Positions 16,415-25,526 of a stretch of DNA of 64,000 bases are shown here, one piece after another (position 1 is the stretch's first letter; every line of letters starts with the position of its first letter). The notes beneath the pieces were generated by a model. It did no database searches. It saw nothing but the letters and a program-made list of their open reading frames with translations, and was not told where the DNA came from. This stretch comes from Bradyrhizobium algeriense. Its GTDB lineage: Bacteria; Pseudomonadota; Alphaproteobacteria; Rhizobiales; Xanthobacteraceae. The position numbers were made by a program, and so were the translations under genes. The stretch is from positions 4,588,001 to 4,652,000 of the forward strand of contig NZ_JAZHRV010000001.1 of the NCBI RefSeq assembly GCF_036924595.1, written 5' to 3'.

Positions 16415-17734
16415 CTACTTAAGCATCTCCGGCACGATCAACCGCGGCAGGAACAGCGAGACGCTCGGCCAAATGATCAATGCAGCCAGCACCAGCATCA
16501 TCGGTATCAGCATGATAATCGTGTCCTTTAGCGCATAGCGCAGCCGCACGCCCGCGATCGAGCAGGCGATCATCAGGCACAGGCCATAGGGCGGCGTGAC
16601 CAACCCGAAGGCCAGCGAGACGATGGAGATGATGGCGAACTGAACGGGGTGCAGATCGACCGATTTCGCCAGCGGCTCCAGCACAGTGCCGACGATGATG
16701 ATCGCCGGAATGGCGTCGAGGAAGCAGCCCACCACCAGAAAGCAGAAGGAGATGAAGAAGCCGGCCCCGATCGCGCCCATGCCCCAGGTCGAGACATTGG
16801 CCAGCAGTTCCTGCGGAATCCTGTAATAAGCCAATAGCCAGCCGAAGGCGCTCGCGGTACCGATGCAGAACAGCGCGACGCCGGCGAGACGTCCGGTGTC
16901 CAGCAACGCCTTGTAGAGCTGGCGCGCCCCGGTTTCCCGGTAGAAGAACGTCGACAGCGCAACGGAATAGAGCACCGCGACGCAGGCGGATTCGGTCGCG
17001 GTAAACCATCCCAGCAAAATGCCGCCGACGATGATGAACGGCGTCGTCAGCGCCGGTATCGACCGCAGAATCGCCCACCACATGTCCCGCCAGCTATCCT
17101 TCGGATAGGTCGGATAGCCGCGGCGCACGGCATAGACATGCACCGTCGCCATCTGCGCGCCGGCGATCAGCAATCCCGGCACGATACCGGCGAGGTACAT
17201 CGCGGCGATCGAGGTCGAGATCAGCCCGCCCCACACGATCATCAGGATCGAGGGCGGGATGATGACGGCGAGCACGGCGGAGACCGCGGTGATGGCGATC
17301 GAGAACGAGAGGTCGTACCCCTCCTTGGTCTGGGCGTCGATGAAGATCTTGGACTGGCTCGCCGCGTCCGCGGTGGAGGAGCCGGAGATGCCGGCAAAGA
17401 ACACCGACAGCACGACGTTGATCTGCGCCAGCGACCCCGGCCAGTGCCCGACCATCGAGCGCGACAACGCGACCAGGCGGTCGGTGATGCCGCCGATGCT
17501 CATCAGGTTGGCGGTGAGCAGGAAGAACGGCACCGCCAGCAGGATGAACGAATTGTAGGCGTTGAAGGTTTCCTGCGCGAGCGTCATGATCGACAGGCGA
17601 GGCTCGGTCAAAAGGATCGGCACGCAGGCAAGGCCGAGCGCAAAGGCGACCGGCACGCGAATGATGAGCAGGCCGACGAAGACCCCGAACAGGACCATGG
17701 CGGCCTGTCCGGCAGAAAGAACATTGCCGCTCAT
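16415..17734 (-). CDS. dctM: TRAP transporter large permease (DctM)
   Basis: A 439-residue hydrophobic protein with about 12 membrane segments, typical of TRAP large subunits (VPFFLLTANLMSIGGITDRL, FAGISGSSTADAASQSKIFI, PPYGLCLMIACSIAGVRL). It carries the sodium-coupled transport step for a carboxylate-type solute. Its start overlaps the dctQ stop by 4 bases, so translation is probably coupled. Confidence 0.93.
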   Translation of the reverse strand: MSGNVLSAGQAAMVLFGVFVGLLIIRVPVAFALGLACVPILLTEPRLSIMTLAQETFNAYNSFILLAVPFFLLTANLMSIGGITDRLVALSRSMVGHWPGSLAQINVVLSVFFAGISGSSTADAASQSKIFIDAQTKEGYDLSFSIAITAVSAVLAVIIPPSILMIVWGGLISTSIAAMYLAGIVPGLLIAGAQMATVHVYAVRRGYPTYPKDSWRDMWWAILRSIPALTTPFIIVGGILLGWFTATESACVAVLYSVALSTFFYRETGARQLYKALLDTGRLAGVALFCIGTASAFGWLLAYYRIPQELLANVSTWGMGAIGAGFFISFCFLVVGCFLDAIPAIIIVGTVLEPLAKSVDLHPVQFAIISIVSLAFGLVTPPYGLCLMIACSIAGVRLRYALKDTIIMLIPMMLVLAALIIWPSVSLFLPRLIVPEMLK

Positions 17735-18249
17735 CGTCTTGCCCCAAGCACAACCCGCGCTTCATCAAGTATCTGCTCACCCGCAAATACGATCCACGTC
17801 ACCCCAGCCACAGGCCATGCGACATGGATCATCCAGAGCGGCAGGTCCGCCAGTTCCGACGTTCGGTTCCAGGCGAACCGCGTGAATTCGAGCCCGGCCC
17901 ACACAAACACCACCGCCATCGCCAGCACGCCCAGCCGCGCGAGAATCCGCACCATGGCCTCGCCTCGTCGCGACAGGTCAGGCCAGACGTCGACCTCGAA
18001 ATGCTGCGACTCTCTGATGCCGACCATGGCGCCGATCATGATGGTCCAGACGAACATGAACCGCGCCATCTCCTCGGTCCAGATGTAGGACGGAATGAAC
18101 GGCGTGTAGCGCGAGATGATCTGCAACGTGACCGGAATGACCAGAATGCCGACACAGGCGGCGAGCAGGACTTCCAGCAATTTTGCATAGGCCGCCGTCG
18201 CTCGACGCCATAGCGACGGGTTCGGCGGCATTGGTATTTCAGTCATCAT
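17731..18249 (-). CDS. dctQ: TRAP transporter small permease (DctQ)
   Basis: The product has 172 residues with four membrane segments (LLEVLLAACVGILVIPVTLQ; FMFVWTIMIGAMVGI; LGVLAMAVVFVWAGLEF; VAWPVAGVTWIVFAGEQI) and the DctQ pattern SRYTPFIPSYIWTEEMARF. It pairs with DctM in the inner membrane. A CCGGAG site precedes the ATG pair at 18249/18246. Confidence 0.93.
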   Translation of the reverse strand: MMTEIPMPPNPSLWRRATAAYAKLLEVLLAACVGILVIPVTLQIISRYTPFIPSYIWTEEMARFMFVWTIMIGAMVGIRESQHFEVDVWPDLSRRGEAMVRILARLGVLAMAVVFVWAGLEFTRFAWNRTSELADLPLWMIHVAWPVAGVTWIVFAGEQILDEARVVLGARR

Positions 18250-18277
18250 GGCTCCGGAGGGATAGCGATCACGGAAT

Positions 18278-18302
18278 GGGGCAAGCCGATCTGGCTTGCC
18301 CC
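18278..18302 (-). promoter_or_regulatory. Intercistronic hairpin between dctP and dctQ
   Basis: GGGGCAAGCC and GGCTTGCCCC form a perfect 10-bp stem with a 5-base loop between the dctP stop and the dctQ start. There is no T-run. Such hairpins often protect the binding-protein mRNA and lower permease expression. Confidence 0.65.
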
Positions 18303-18332
18303 GACTTCCTGCCGCGCGGGCGGCGACAATTC

Positions 18333-19331
18333 TCAGGCGACGTTGATCTTCTCGAAGATGCCCTCGGCGCCGATTTCCTTGGCGTAGGTGGCCATCACGG
18401 GATCGGCGAGCTTCTTCATGGCGTCGCGCTCCTCGAACGGAACGCGCTTGAGCTTACCGGCCTTCTCCAGCGTGTCGAGCTTGACGACTTCCTCGCTCGA
18501 CTCCAGTTGACGGCCGTAGTCGCCGGCCTCCTTGCCGGCCTTCATGATCGCGTCCTGCAGATCCTTCGGCAGGGTCTTCAGCGTCTTCACCGAGAAGCAG
18601 ATCGGCCGGATCGATACCGCGTGCTGCGTCAGGCTGAGGTGCGGTGCTACTTCGTAGAACTTCATCGCCTCGACACCGGCCGCCTCGTTTTCGCCGGCCG
18701 AGATCACGCCGTTCTGGATGGCGTTGTAGACTTCGTTGTAGGCGATCACGGTCGGGCTCATGCCGACGGCGGCAAACGTCTTCGACCAGATCGGCGCGCC
18801 CTGCACGCGCACCTTGAGACCCCTGAGATCGGCGAGGTTCTTCAGCGGCTTGTTGGCGAAGATGTTGCGGATGCCGCCGCCGGCATAGCCGATCAACACC
18901 ACCTCGGCCTTAACAGCGATTTCATCGGCGACTGGCGCCAGGATATTCTTCTCGACGACCTTGTTCATGTGCTCGATGCCCTTGAACACAAAGGGCGCAT
19001 CGATGAACGGCGCCGCCTTGGCGAAGGTCGACATGTGGGCCGGCGAGACGATGCCGTAATCGACCGCCTTGCCCTGCGACATGTACTCGAAATACTGCTT
19101 CTCGAGACCAAGCGATGAATTCTTGTGCAGCGTGAAGTTGACGGGCTTGCCGTAATACTTCTTCACCAGTTCTTCAAACCGGGTCAGCGCCTTGGTGAAG
19201 GCGTGGTCGTCGTTGAACTGCACGGCTCCGTTGAGCGTGACGGGCGCTTGCGCCCGCAGGATCGATGGCATGCCCAAGACGCCGGCAGCCGCCGTCGCAC
19301 CAAGGCCCGCAAGTACGGTTCTTCGCTTCAT
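18333..19331 (-). CDS. dctP: TRAP transporter solute-binding protein (DctP)
   Basis: The product has 332 residues. The N-terminus (MKRRTVLAGLGATAAAGVLG, then MPSILRAQA) is a signal peptide, possibly Tat-dependent. The mature protein follows the DctP family (LADLRGLKVRVQGAPIWSKT; SPTVIAYNEVYNAIQNGVIS). The conserved Arg contacting a carboxylate fits the LKVRVQG segment. It delivers an organic acid to DctQM; the ligand cannot be named. AGGGGAGGAA precedes the ATG. Confidence 0.93.
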   Translation of the reverse strand: MKRRTVLAGLGATAAAGVLGMPSILRAQAPVTLNGAVQFNDDHAFTKALTRFEELVKKYYGKPVNFTLHKNSSLGLEKQYFEYMSQGKAVDYGIVSPAHMSTFAKAAPFIDAPFVFKGIEHMNKVVEKNILAPVADEIAVKAEVVLIGYAGGGIRNIFANKPLKNLADLRGLKVRVQGAPIWSKTFAAVGMSPTVIAYNEVYNAIQNGVISAGENEAAGVEAMKFYEVAPHLSLTQHAVSIRPICFSVKTLKTLPKDLQDAIMKAGKEAGDYGRQLESSEEVVKLDTLEKAGKLKRVPFEERDAMKKLADPVMATYAKEIGAEGIFEKINVA

Positions 19332-20225
19332 GGCGTTCCTCCCCTGTAATGCCCGTCCCTTGTAAGCGGGACTTTGGCCTGGCCGACGACGCGGCCACTA
19401 CCGCAAAGCGTATGCAAAACAGCGCGGCTGTGGAAGCCAATTTAAGCAGTACCCAAGGCCAATAGGCCGCAGACGCCGGGCCGATGATTGCAATCATTCG
19501 GCAAATCCCGCCCCGGAGGCGCGGGCCGAGCCGGTGTCCCATCCGCAAATAGCCGCAAGCACGCGTCACGGCTTCCCGGCATAATAGTTGCCGAGGCAAC
19601 ATCTCGCGATTCCATCTGACGCCGACGGCGATGTTCATTGCGCAGGCAACCGACATGCCGCAAATGTTGCGCGATGTCGGGTCTGGCCCGCTCCGTCAGA
19701 GGCGCGGATGACGTGCAAGCACGCGGCTTGCCGCAATTTCCCGTCACGCTTGATCCGAAAACCGGAACTGAACGGTGCTGCGTTCTGTCAGGCATCACTT
19801 GCCGCTGGCATTTCACGCGTTGCACGCCGATGTGGAGCCGGCACGCGCTGTGAGCGATCCCCTTTTTGGCCGGCAAACCCCGTAAAAATCCGGTGCTTAA
19901 GCGCTACGCAGTAAGTATGCCGGCCAAAATCTGTGTCCTTTGAACTCGCGGTGGTTGTGGTTTGTCGAATATTTTGTCAAATGTAGAGGGCGGGGCTTTT
20001 CGCCAAATTCGCCCCGGGTGCCGACAGCTTTAAGTGGGTGGCGGCGCCGGTATCAGGATGCTTCCAATACGCGCATGCGTTTGGCTACCATCCAGTAATA
20101 TCTCAGGATTCCTGTGGTTCACTTTACAACCTCACGGTTTGGACTGACTTTAAACACGGCAAATGCGGATGAACCTCTGACCTACTTTTGCCAGGGTTTC
20201 CCGATTGAAGGACGGTAAAACCAGA
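19332..20225. other. Long intergenic region between dctP and the XRE regulator
   Basis: About 890 bases with no supportable gene. It contains two small palindromes, ATGATTGCAATCAT at 19484-19497 (153 bases upstream of dctP, a possible operator) and GTTGCCGAGGCAAC at 19587-19600. Short open frames here lack ribosome sites and family features. Confidence 0.5.
19484..19497. promoter_or_regulatory. 14-bp perfect palindrome upstream of dctP
   Basis: ATGATTGCAATCAT is fully self-complementary and lies in the upstream region of the TRAP operon. It could be an operator for the transporter; no regulator gene is adjacent, so this is only a candidate. Confidence 0.4.
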
Positions 20226-20621
20226 ATGAACAGATCAGCAGCGAAGAAGATGAAACAGCGCAGCGCCGGCAAACCCGATATCGAGTTGGGCAAGCGGATT
20301 CGCCTGCGGCGCGTGGAACAGAAAATCTCTCAAGCGGAGCTCGGCGACAAGCTCGGCGTGAGCTTCCAGCAGGTCCAGAAGTACGAGAAGGGCGTCAATC
20401 GTGTCGGCGCAGCTCGTCTTCAGCAAATCGCTACCGCGCTCGACGTGCCCGTGACGTTCTTCTACGACGGCGACGGCAAGGCGCGGGAAGTCGAGAGCCT
20501 GCTGTTCCTGGACAGCGCGTTCAGCCTGAGGCTGTTGCGTGCCTACAGCAAGATCAAGGACCAGACCGTACAACGTCAGTTGGTGTCCTTGATGGAATCG
20601 ATCGCCGCCAACGAGGGCTAG
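20226..20621 (+). CDS. XRE-family helix-turn-helix regulator
   Basis: The product has 131 residues. Residues about 19-75 are a Cro/CI-type helix-turn-helix (LGKRIRLRRVEQKISQAELG, then VSFQQVQKYEKGVNRVGAAR). This matches the rhizobial group that includes PraR/SinR-like repressors, with the following VPVTFFYDGDG segment. The C-terminal 40 residues are helical and probably mediate dimerisation. The ATG at 20226 is preferred to an upstream TTG in frame; AAGGACGG lies 13-20 bases upstream. Its targets are unknown and the neighbours are not obviously related. Confidence 0.85.
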   Translation: MNRSAAKKMKQRSAGKPDIELGKRIRLRRVEQKISQAELGDKLGVSFQQVQKYEKGVNRVGAARLQQIATALDVPVTFFYDGDGKAREVESLLFLDSAFSLRLLRAYSKIKDQTVQRQLVSLMESIAANEG

Positions 20622-20711
20622 GCATTATCGCGCCTGGATCGCAGCACCGCGGACCCGATTAATCAACGCGAGAAATCGCCGGGTAGCCTGTTGCTGCGCT
20701 AGGCCACATGC

Positions 20712-20753
20712 TGATCTGGCCGGAAGAGATCTTGATCTGGCCGGAAAAGATCA
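20712..20753. repeat. Two tandem 21-base repeats
   Basis: Two adjacent 21-base units, each starting TGATCTGGCCGGAA and ending with AGATCT or AGATCA, differ at two positions. The stretch lies in a decayed region next to gene fragments, so an insertion-sequence end or scar is possible, but no transposase fragment was recognised. Confidence 0.6.
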
Positions 20754-20849
20754 GCGCAACGCCATCATCTTTGGCGGAATTCGGTCGTCTGATACCTAGA
20801 ACCCTGAATCTCAGGCCTCGCGGGCGCGGGCCGTTGAAAAGATTTTCTG

Positions 20850-20985
20850 CTATTCGAACGTGGCGCCCGTTTTTTTTATCATTGCCCAGCACTCGATCCC
20901 GGTCTTGATGTAAGTCGCGAAGCCATCCGGTGTCGACGGCTCCGCCGAAACTGCCATTAGCTTGTTCCGGATTGCATGATCAGCC
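20850..20985 (-). pseudogene. C-terminal fragment of a TctC/Bug-type solute-binding protein
   Basis: About 45 codons on the minus strand read MADHAIRNKLMAVSAEPSTP followed by DGFATYIKTGIECWAMIKKTG and a stop. This matches the last 45 residues of tripartite tricarboxylate transporter binding proteins, where STPEEFAAFIKSEI-like segments are standard. Nothing upstream continues the protein, so this is a remnant of a gene whose first 85 percent is gone. It lies between the XRE gene and a GST pseudogene. Confidence 0.6.
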
Positions 20986-21013
20986 ATCGGCTGTTCCGGT
21001 CCGGGAGGCAACC

Positions 21014-21308
21014 ATGACGATCCTTCACCACGGCTGGCGCTTGAGCGCTTCGCGCCGCGTCCAGCGTGCCTCGCGGAGAAGGGCCTCGCCTTTGAAGGCC
21101 ATGAGGTCGACATGGCCAGGATGGAACATCATTCGCCGGAATATCTGAAGATCAATCCGCTCGGCGTTATCCCGACCCTGATTCACGACGGCAAGCCACT
21201 GCATGAGGTGATCGAAAGAAACACCCACGCGTCGCGGCGCGGTGGACTAGACTGCAGGCGCGGCCAGCCTATGCCCAGGCGAATTTCGGCCCCTTTGTTG
21301 ATTCCTGA
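21014..21308 (+). pseudogene. Glutathione S-transferase remnant with frameshifts and deletion
   Basis: The ATG at 21014 follows GGGAGG. The first frame reads MTILHHGWRLSASRRVQ, a GST N-terminus. The sequence continues in another frame from 21067 (CLAEKGLAFEGHEVDMARME, then PLGVIPTLIHDGK), with the usual GST thioredoxin-fold motifs including the cis-Pro (GVIPTL). From 21252 a third frame reads LQARPAYAQANFGPFVDS and a stop, like a GST C-terminus. The middle of the helical domain (about 100 residues) is missing. At least two frame changes make it non-functional. Confidence 0.75.
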
Positions 21309-21326
21309 AATGGACTGGACACTTCG

Positions 21327-22148
21327 ATGCTAGACACCCCAAAGAACGCCGAAACACCCCATGCCGACGGCAAGATCCTGCAAAGTACCCGCGATGGCGT
21401 CGGAATCATCACCTTCAATAATCCCGACAAGCGCAACGCGATGTCGCTCGAGATGTGGGAGGGCCTGGGCCAGGCGCTGGTCGAACTGCGCGACAATCCC
21501 GACGTCCGCGTCGTAATTCTGGTCGGCGCCGGCGACAAGGCCTTCGTCTCGGGCGCCGACATCAGCCAGTTTGAAAAGACCCGCCACAATGCGGCGGCCT
21601 CGGAGGAATATTCGAAACGGAGCGAGGCGCAGCGCGCCCTGCTCGCGAGTTATCCCAAGCCGACGATTGCCTGCATCCGCGGTTTCTGCCTCGGCGGCGG
21701 CATGCAGGTCGCCATGCTCACCGACATCCGTATCGCCTCCGACAACAGCCAGTTCGGCATTCCCGCCGCCAGGCTCGGCATCGCCTATGGCTATGACGGC
21801 CTCAAGCATCTGGTCTCGCTGGTCGGGCCATCCTGGGCGCGGCTGATCATGTATACGGGCATGCGGATCGAGGCTGCGGAAGCCTTACGGATCGGATTGG
21901 TCGACCGCGTGCTGCCGGATGCGGAATTATGGGACGCCACCATGGAAATCGCGCGCACCATCTCCGGCAACGCGCCGCTGGCGATCAAGGCCGCCAAGAT
22001 CACGATTGCCGAAGTGTTGAAGGACGAAAGCAAGCGCGACATGGACGCGATCAAAAAGATCGGCATGGCCTGCATGGATAGCGAGGATTTTCGTGAAGGG
22101 CGCACGGCGTTCATGGAAAAGCGCAAGCCGCAGTTCAAGGGGAAGTGA
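21327..22148 (+). CDS. Crotonase-family protein lacking both hydratase glutamates
   Basis: The product has 273 residues with the crotonase fold: oxyanion-hole segments FVSGADISQF and CIRGFCLGGGMQVAMLTDIR are clear. In enoyl-CoA hydratases the two catalytic Glu lie in GGGxE and FGxPE motifs. Here the aligned positions are Gln (GGGMQ) and Ala (FGIPAARLG). Hydration of enoyl-CoA is therefore unlikely; decarboxylase, isomerase or thioesterase-type crotonase chemistry remains possible. It begins 19 bases after the GST remnant. Confidence 0.88.
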   Translation: MLDTPKNAETPHADGKILQSTRDGVGIITFNNPDKRNAMSLEMWEGLGQALVELRDNPDVRVVILVGAGDKAFVSGADISQFEKTRHNAAASEEYSKRSEAQRALLASYPKPTIACIRGFCLGGGMQVAMLTDIRIASDNSQFGIPAARLGIAYGYDGLKHLVSLVGPSWARLIMYTGMRIEAAEALRIGLVDRVLPDAELWDATMEIARTISGNAPLAIKAAKITIAEVLKDESKRDMDAIKKIGMACMDSEDFREGRTAFMEKRKPQFKGK

Positions 22149-22170
22149 GATCGGTCATCCCGTAGCCCGG

Positions 22171-23253
22171 CTACAACGCCGCCAATACCGCCCTCGTAAT
22201 ATCCGCCGTGCCGTTGCTGCCGCCGAATTCCATCGGCTTGATTCCGCCGGCATAGGCTTTGTCGACCGCGCGCTCGATGCGCTCGCCGGCTTCAGCGGCG
22301 CTTTCGAGGCCATGCTTGTCGGCGAGCCAGTCCAGCATCATCGCGGTCGACAGGATCATCGCGGTGGGATTGGCCTTGCCCTGCCCCATGATATCGGGCG
22401 CGGTGCCGTGGCAGGGCTGGAACACGGCGTAGCGGTCGCCGATATCGGCCGAGGGAGCCATGCCGAGCCCTCCGATCAGGCCGGCGGCGAGGTCGGAGAG
22501 AATGTCGCCGAACATGTTCTCCGTCACCATGACGTCGAAGTCCCAGGGTCGCTTCACCAGCATGAGCGAACAGGCATCGACATAGAGCCGATCGGCCTTG
22601 ACGCCGGGATGGCGTTTGGCGGCGTCATCGAACATCTCGCGAAAGAACGCGAACGCCCTGAACACGTTTGCCTTGTCGACACATGTCAAGCCGCCATTGG
22701 CCTTGCCGCGCGCCTTGCGGCGTTCGGCGAGGCGGAACGAAAACTCGAACAAGCGCTCCGAGGTCTTGCGCGTAATCACGAGCGTCTCACGCGCCTCGGT
22801 ATCCGTCACCACGCCCTTGCCCATCGAGGCGAACAGGCCTTCGGTGGATTCCCGGATCAGCACGAGGTCGATGCCGCGCTGGTCGGCGCCGACGATCGGG
22901 CTCGGCACGCCCGGAACGAGCCGCGCCGGGCGCACGCCGGCATAGAGGTCGAAATGGAAGCGCAGTTCGATCTGCGGGGCGATCTCGGTATTGTCAGGGT
23001 AGCGCACCGAAGGCAGGCCGCAGGCGCCGAGCAGGATGGCGTCCGCTTCCTCGCAAAGTCGCACCGTGCTGTCAGGCATCGATTTGCCGGTCGCCAGATA
23101 ATTGTTGGCGCCGGCCGGGGCATCGGTGAAGCGAAACTTCAGGTCCGATGTCGCCTCGATCCTGCGCAGGACTTCCAGCGCCGGCGCCATCACTTCAGGG
23201 CCGATGCCATCGCCGCCGAGCACGGCGATGTGGAGCGCGTTGTTTGCGGACAT
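22171..23253 (-). CDS. Isocitrate/isopropylmalate dehydrogenase-family enzyme
   Basis: The product has 360 residues, a beta-decarboxylating dehydrogenase. It has the N-terminal LGGDGIGPEVMAPALEVL, the substrate-binding IRESTEGLFASMGKG, the Lys-containing CVDKANVFRAFAFFRE and the family signature NMFGDILSDLAAGLIGGLGM. It would oxidise and decarboxylate a 2-hydroxyacid with NAD(P). No leuCD genes are near, so it is probably not the biosynthetic LeuB; tartrate or another malate analogue is possible. AAGGAA supports the start. It converges on the crotonase gene. Confidence 0.9.
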   Translation of the reverse strand: MSANNALHIAVLGGDGIGPEVMAPALEVLRRIEATSDLKFRFTDAPAGANNYLATGKSMPDSTVRLCEEADAILLGACGLPSVRYPDNTEIAPQIELRFHFDLYAGVRPARLVPGVPSPIVGADQRGIDLVLIRESTEGLFASMGKGVVTDTEARETLVITRKTSERLFEFSFRLAERRKARGKANGGLTCVDKANVFRAFAFFREMFDDAAKRHPGVKADRLYVDACSLMLVKRPWDFDVMVTENMFGDILSDLAAGLIGGLGMAPSADIGDRYAVFQPCHGTAPDIMGQGKANPTAMILSTAMMLDWLADKHGLESAAEAGERIERAVDKAYAGGIKPMEFGGSNGTADITRAVLAAL

Positions 23254-23273
23254 TGGAGTTCCTTAGTTGAGTA

Positions 23274-23375
23274 GTCATTCCGGGATGGTCCGAAGGACCA
23301 GACCGCAGATGCGCAATTGCGCATCGGGGAATCTCGAGATTCCGGGTTCGATGCTTCGCATCGCCCCGGAATGAC
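23274..23375. repeat. Palindromic intergenic repeat (family B)
   Basis: The outer arms are GTCATTCCGGG and CCCCGGAATGAC. Inside lie four successive hairpins: TGGTCCGAAGGACCA, GATGCGCAATTGCGCATC, GAATCTCGAGATTC and CGATGCTTCGCATCG. The whole 102 bases could extrude as a branched cruciform. It lies between the dehydrogenase start and the alcohol dehydrogenase stop. Elements beginning GTCATTCCGGG are common between rhizobial genes. Confidence 0.85.
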
Positions 23376-23380
23376 GGAGG

Positions 23381-24451
23381 CTACGGCGTCAGCACCGCGC
23401 GACCGACCAGTTTGCCCTTCTGCAAATCGGTCAACGCTTCGTTCGCTTTCGCGAGCGGCATCGTCGTCACCGGAATCGGCGCGATCATCTTGTTGCGGAC
23501 GAGTTCGAGCAATTCCTCGGTCTCGCGCAAATTGCCGACATAGCTGCCCTGGATCGTGATCGCCTTGATTGGGATCAGCGGCAACGCCCAAGGCGCGCCG
23601 CCGCCGAACAGACCGACGATGACGAGCTTGCCGCCCTTGGTCAGGCAGTCGAAGCCGAGCTGCGTGGTCTGCGCATTGCCGACGAGATCGATCACGGCGC
23701 GAATGGGTCCGCCGGCCGCCTTCGCCAGTTGCTCCAGCGCATCCGGCGCCTTGCCGTCGACGGTGGCGAGCGCACCGGCCGCTTCAGCGGCTTCGCGCTT
23801 GCGCGCATCGATGTCGACGACGATGGCGCCCTTGCCGCCCATCGCCTTCAGCAGCGACAGCGCCATCAAACCGAGCCCGCCGGCGCCGAAGATGACGATC
23901 GGCGAATTGAAGGCGAATTCGACCTTCTTCAGCGCACTGTAGGTGGTGACGCCCGAACATGCATAGGGCGCCGCGGTGACGGGATCGAGCCCCTTCAGGT
24001 TCAGGAGATATTTTGGATTCGGCACCGTCATGTGATCGGCATAGCCGCCGTCGCAGTAGACGCCGAGCGAGTTCGGCTTGACGACGCACATGTTCTCGTC
24101 GCCGCCCACACACGTCGCGCACTTGCCGCAGCCGAGCCAGGGATAGACCAGCGCGATATCGCCGACCTTGAGGTCGCCCTTGTCGGCGGCGGTGACGTCG
24201 GGCCCGAACGCCACGACCTCGCCGACCGTCTCGTGCCCCATCGTGCGTGGCAGCGACACGCCGCGGTCCTTCAGCGACAGCGGCTTGCGGCCATGGCCGA
24301 GATCATAGCCGCCTTCCCAGATGTGAAGGTCGCTGTGGCAGACGCCGGCCGCCTTGACCTTGATCAGCACCTGCGTGCCCGTCGGCTGCGGCGTCTCCTG
24401 ATCCACCTCTTTCAGGGGGGCGTTGAACTCGGCAACCTGAAAACTCTTCAT
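23381..24451 (-). CDS. Zinc-dependent alcohol dehydrogenase
   Basis: The product has 356 residues of the medium-chain dehydrogenase family. The catalytic-zinc Cys is in GVCHSDLHIWEGG, and GHETVGEVV follows. The structural zinc motif Cx2Cx2Cx7C is intact (CGKCATCVGGDENMC). The Rossmann motif is IFGAGGLGLMALSLL, followed by VVDIDARKREAA, whose Asp favours NAD. The ATG at 24451 is chosen for its GGGAG site; the frame stays open further upstream. It would interconvert alcohols and aldehydes in the cytoplasm; the substrate is unknown. Confidence 0.92.
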   Translation of the reverse strand: MKSFQVAEFNAPLKEVDQETPQPTGTQVLIKVKAAGVCHSDLHIWEGGYDLGHGRKPLSLKDRGVSLPRTMGHETVGEVVAFGPDVTAADKGDLKVGDIALVYPWLGCGKCATCVGGDENMCVVKPNSLGVYCDGGYADHMTVPNPKYLLNLKGLDPVTAAPYACSGVTTYSALKKVEFAFNSPIVIFGAGGLGLMALSLLKAMGGKGAIVVDIDARKREAAEAAGALATVDGKAPDALEQLAKAAGGPIRAVIDLVGNAQTTQLGFDCLTKGGKLVIVGLFGGGAPWALPLIPIKAITIQGSYVGNLRETEELLELVRNKMIAPIPVTTMPLAKANEALTDLQKGKLVGRAVLTP

Positions 24452-24545
24452 GGCTTTTCTCCCGTCATTCTTGTTCTTGGACGCGGACATTTCTTGAGGA
24501 CGGACATTGCCACGTCCGTCCCATAGAGACAAACGCGGGCGGCAG

Positions 24546-25526
24546 TCAGATCAGCGGATGATGGCAAGCCACGAACTGGCCCGGCGCGACGGCGCGCAGT
24601 TCCGGCATCTCGTCGCTGCATCGCTGATCCGCACGCGGACAGCGGGTACGGAACCGGCAGCCGGACGGCGGCGCGATCGGCGATGGCGGCTCGCCCACCG
24701 GCACGGTTTCGGTGGGGCGGACGTCCGGATCCGGCACCGGGATCGCCTCGATCAAGAGCGCGGTATAGGGATGCGCCGGCCTGGCGAACAGCTGCTCGGA
24801 CGGACCGACCTCGCAGAGCCGGCCGAGATACATCACCGCCACGCGGTCGCTCACCGCCTTCACCACGGCGAGATCGTGCGCGATGAACAACAGCGTCAAG
24901 CCGAACCGGCCCTTCATCTCCTCCAGCAAATTGAGGATCTGGGCGCGGATGGAAACATCGAGCGCGGAGACCGGCTCGTCGCAGACGATGAACTCCGGAT
25001 TGAGAATGAGCGCACGCGCGATGCAGATGCGCTGGCATTGCCCGCCGGAGAATTCATGCGGCAGCCGTCCCACGACCAGTGTCGGATCAAGCCCGACGGC
25101 GGTCAGCACCTCGTGAACGAGCCGCTCGCGCTCCTCCGGGTCCTTGACGCCTGCGATCACCAGCGGCTCGGCGACGATGTCGCCGATCCTGCGGCGTGGG
25201 TTCAGCGAGGCGATAGGGTCCTGGAAGATCAACTGCACGCGCCGGCGCATCAGCCGCAGGGCATCGCCCTGCATCGTCGTGAGATCGTGACCGTCGAACA
25301 GCACGCGCCCCGCGGTCGGCCGGCGCAACTGCAGCACCGCCCGGCCGAGCGTCGATTTTCCGCAACCGGATTCGCCGACCAGACCCAGCGTCTCGCCGCG
25401 GGCGATCTGCAAGGATACTCCGGACACGGCATGAACGATCTTGGCGCCGACGGGATATTCCACGACCAGATCGTCGACGGCGAGCAGCGGCTCATTTGAA
25501 ACGGCCGACACGGCTTGCTGCATCAT
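24546..25526 (-). CDS. dppF: Dipeptide/oligopeptide ABC transporter ATP-binding protein (DppF type)
   Basis: The product has 326 residues. Walker A is GESGCGKST, the signature [16 protein letters not shown] and Walker [13 protein letters not shown]. The C-terminal oligopeptide-transporter Cys cluster is present ([14 protein letters not shown], then FVACHHP). The chosen ATG overlaps the dppD stop (ATGA). It is last in the order dppA-dppB-dppC-dppD-dppF. The dpp names reflect family and order only; the real solute may be a peptide, a sugar-like compound or another oligomer. Confidence 0.88.
   Translation of the reverse strand: MMQQAVSAVSNEPLLAVDDLVVEYPVGAKIVHAVSGVSLQIARGETLGLVGESGCGKSTLGRAVLQLRRPTAGRVLFDGHDLTTMQGDALRLMRRRVQLIFQDPIASLNPRRRIGDIVAEPLVIAGVKDPEERERLVHEVLTAVGLDPTLVVGRLPHEFSGGQCQRICIARALILNPEFIVCDEPVSALDVSIRAQILNLLEEMKGRFGLTLLFIAHDLAVVKAVSDRVAVMYLGRLCEVGPSEQLFARPAHPYTALLIEAIPVPDPDVRPTETVPVGEPPSPIAPPSGCRFRTRCPRADQRCSDEMPELRAVAPGQFVACHHPLI

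Noticed and set aside
19442..19876. Minus-strand open frame of 144 codons upstream of dctP
   Set aside because: No ribosome site, no motif, and composition unlike the real genes.
20712..20753. CRISPR-like direct repeats
   Set aside because: Only two adjacent units without spacers and no cas genes.
22162..22174. Small hairpin GTAGCC-C-GGCTAC at the end of the isopropylmalate-dehydrogenase-like gene as a terminator
   Set aside because: It overlaps the stop codon, is short and has no T-run.
22171..23253. Assignment as biosynthetic leuB
   Set aside because: No leuC or leuD nearby and the sequence pattern is closer to catabolic family members.
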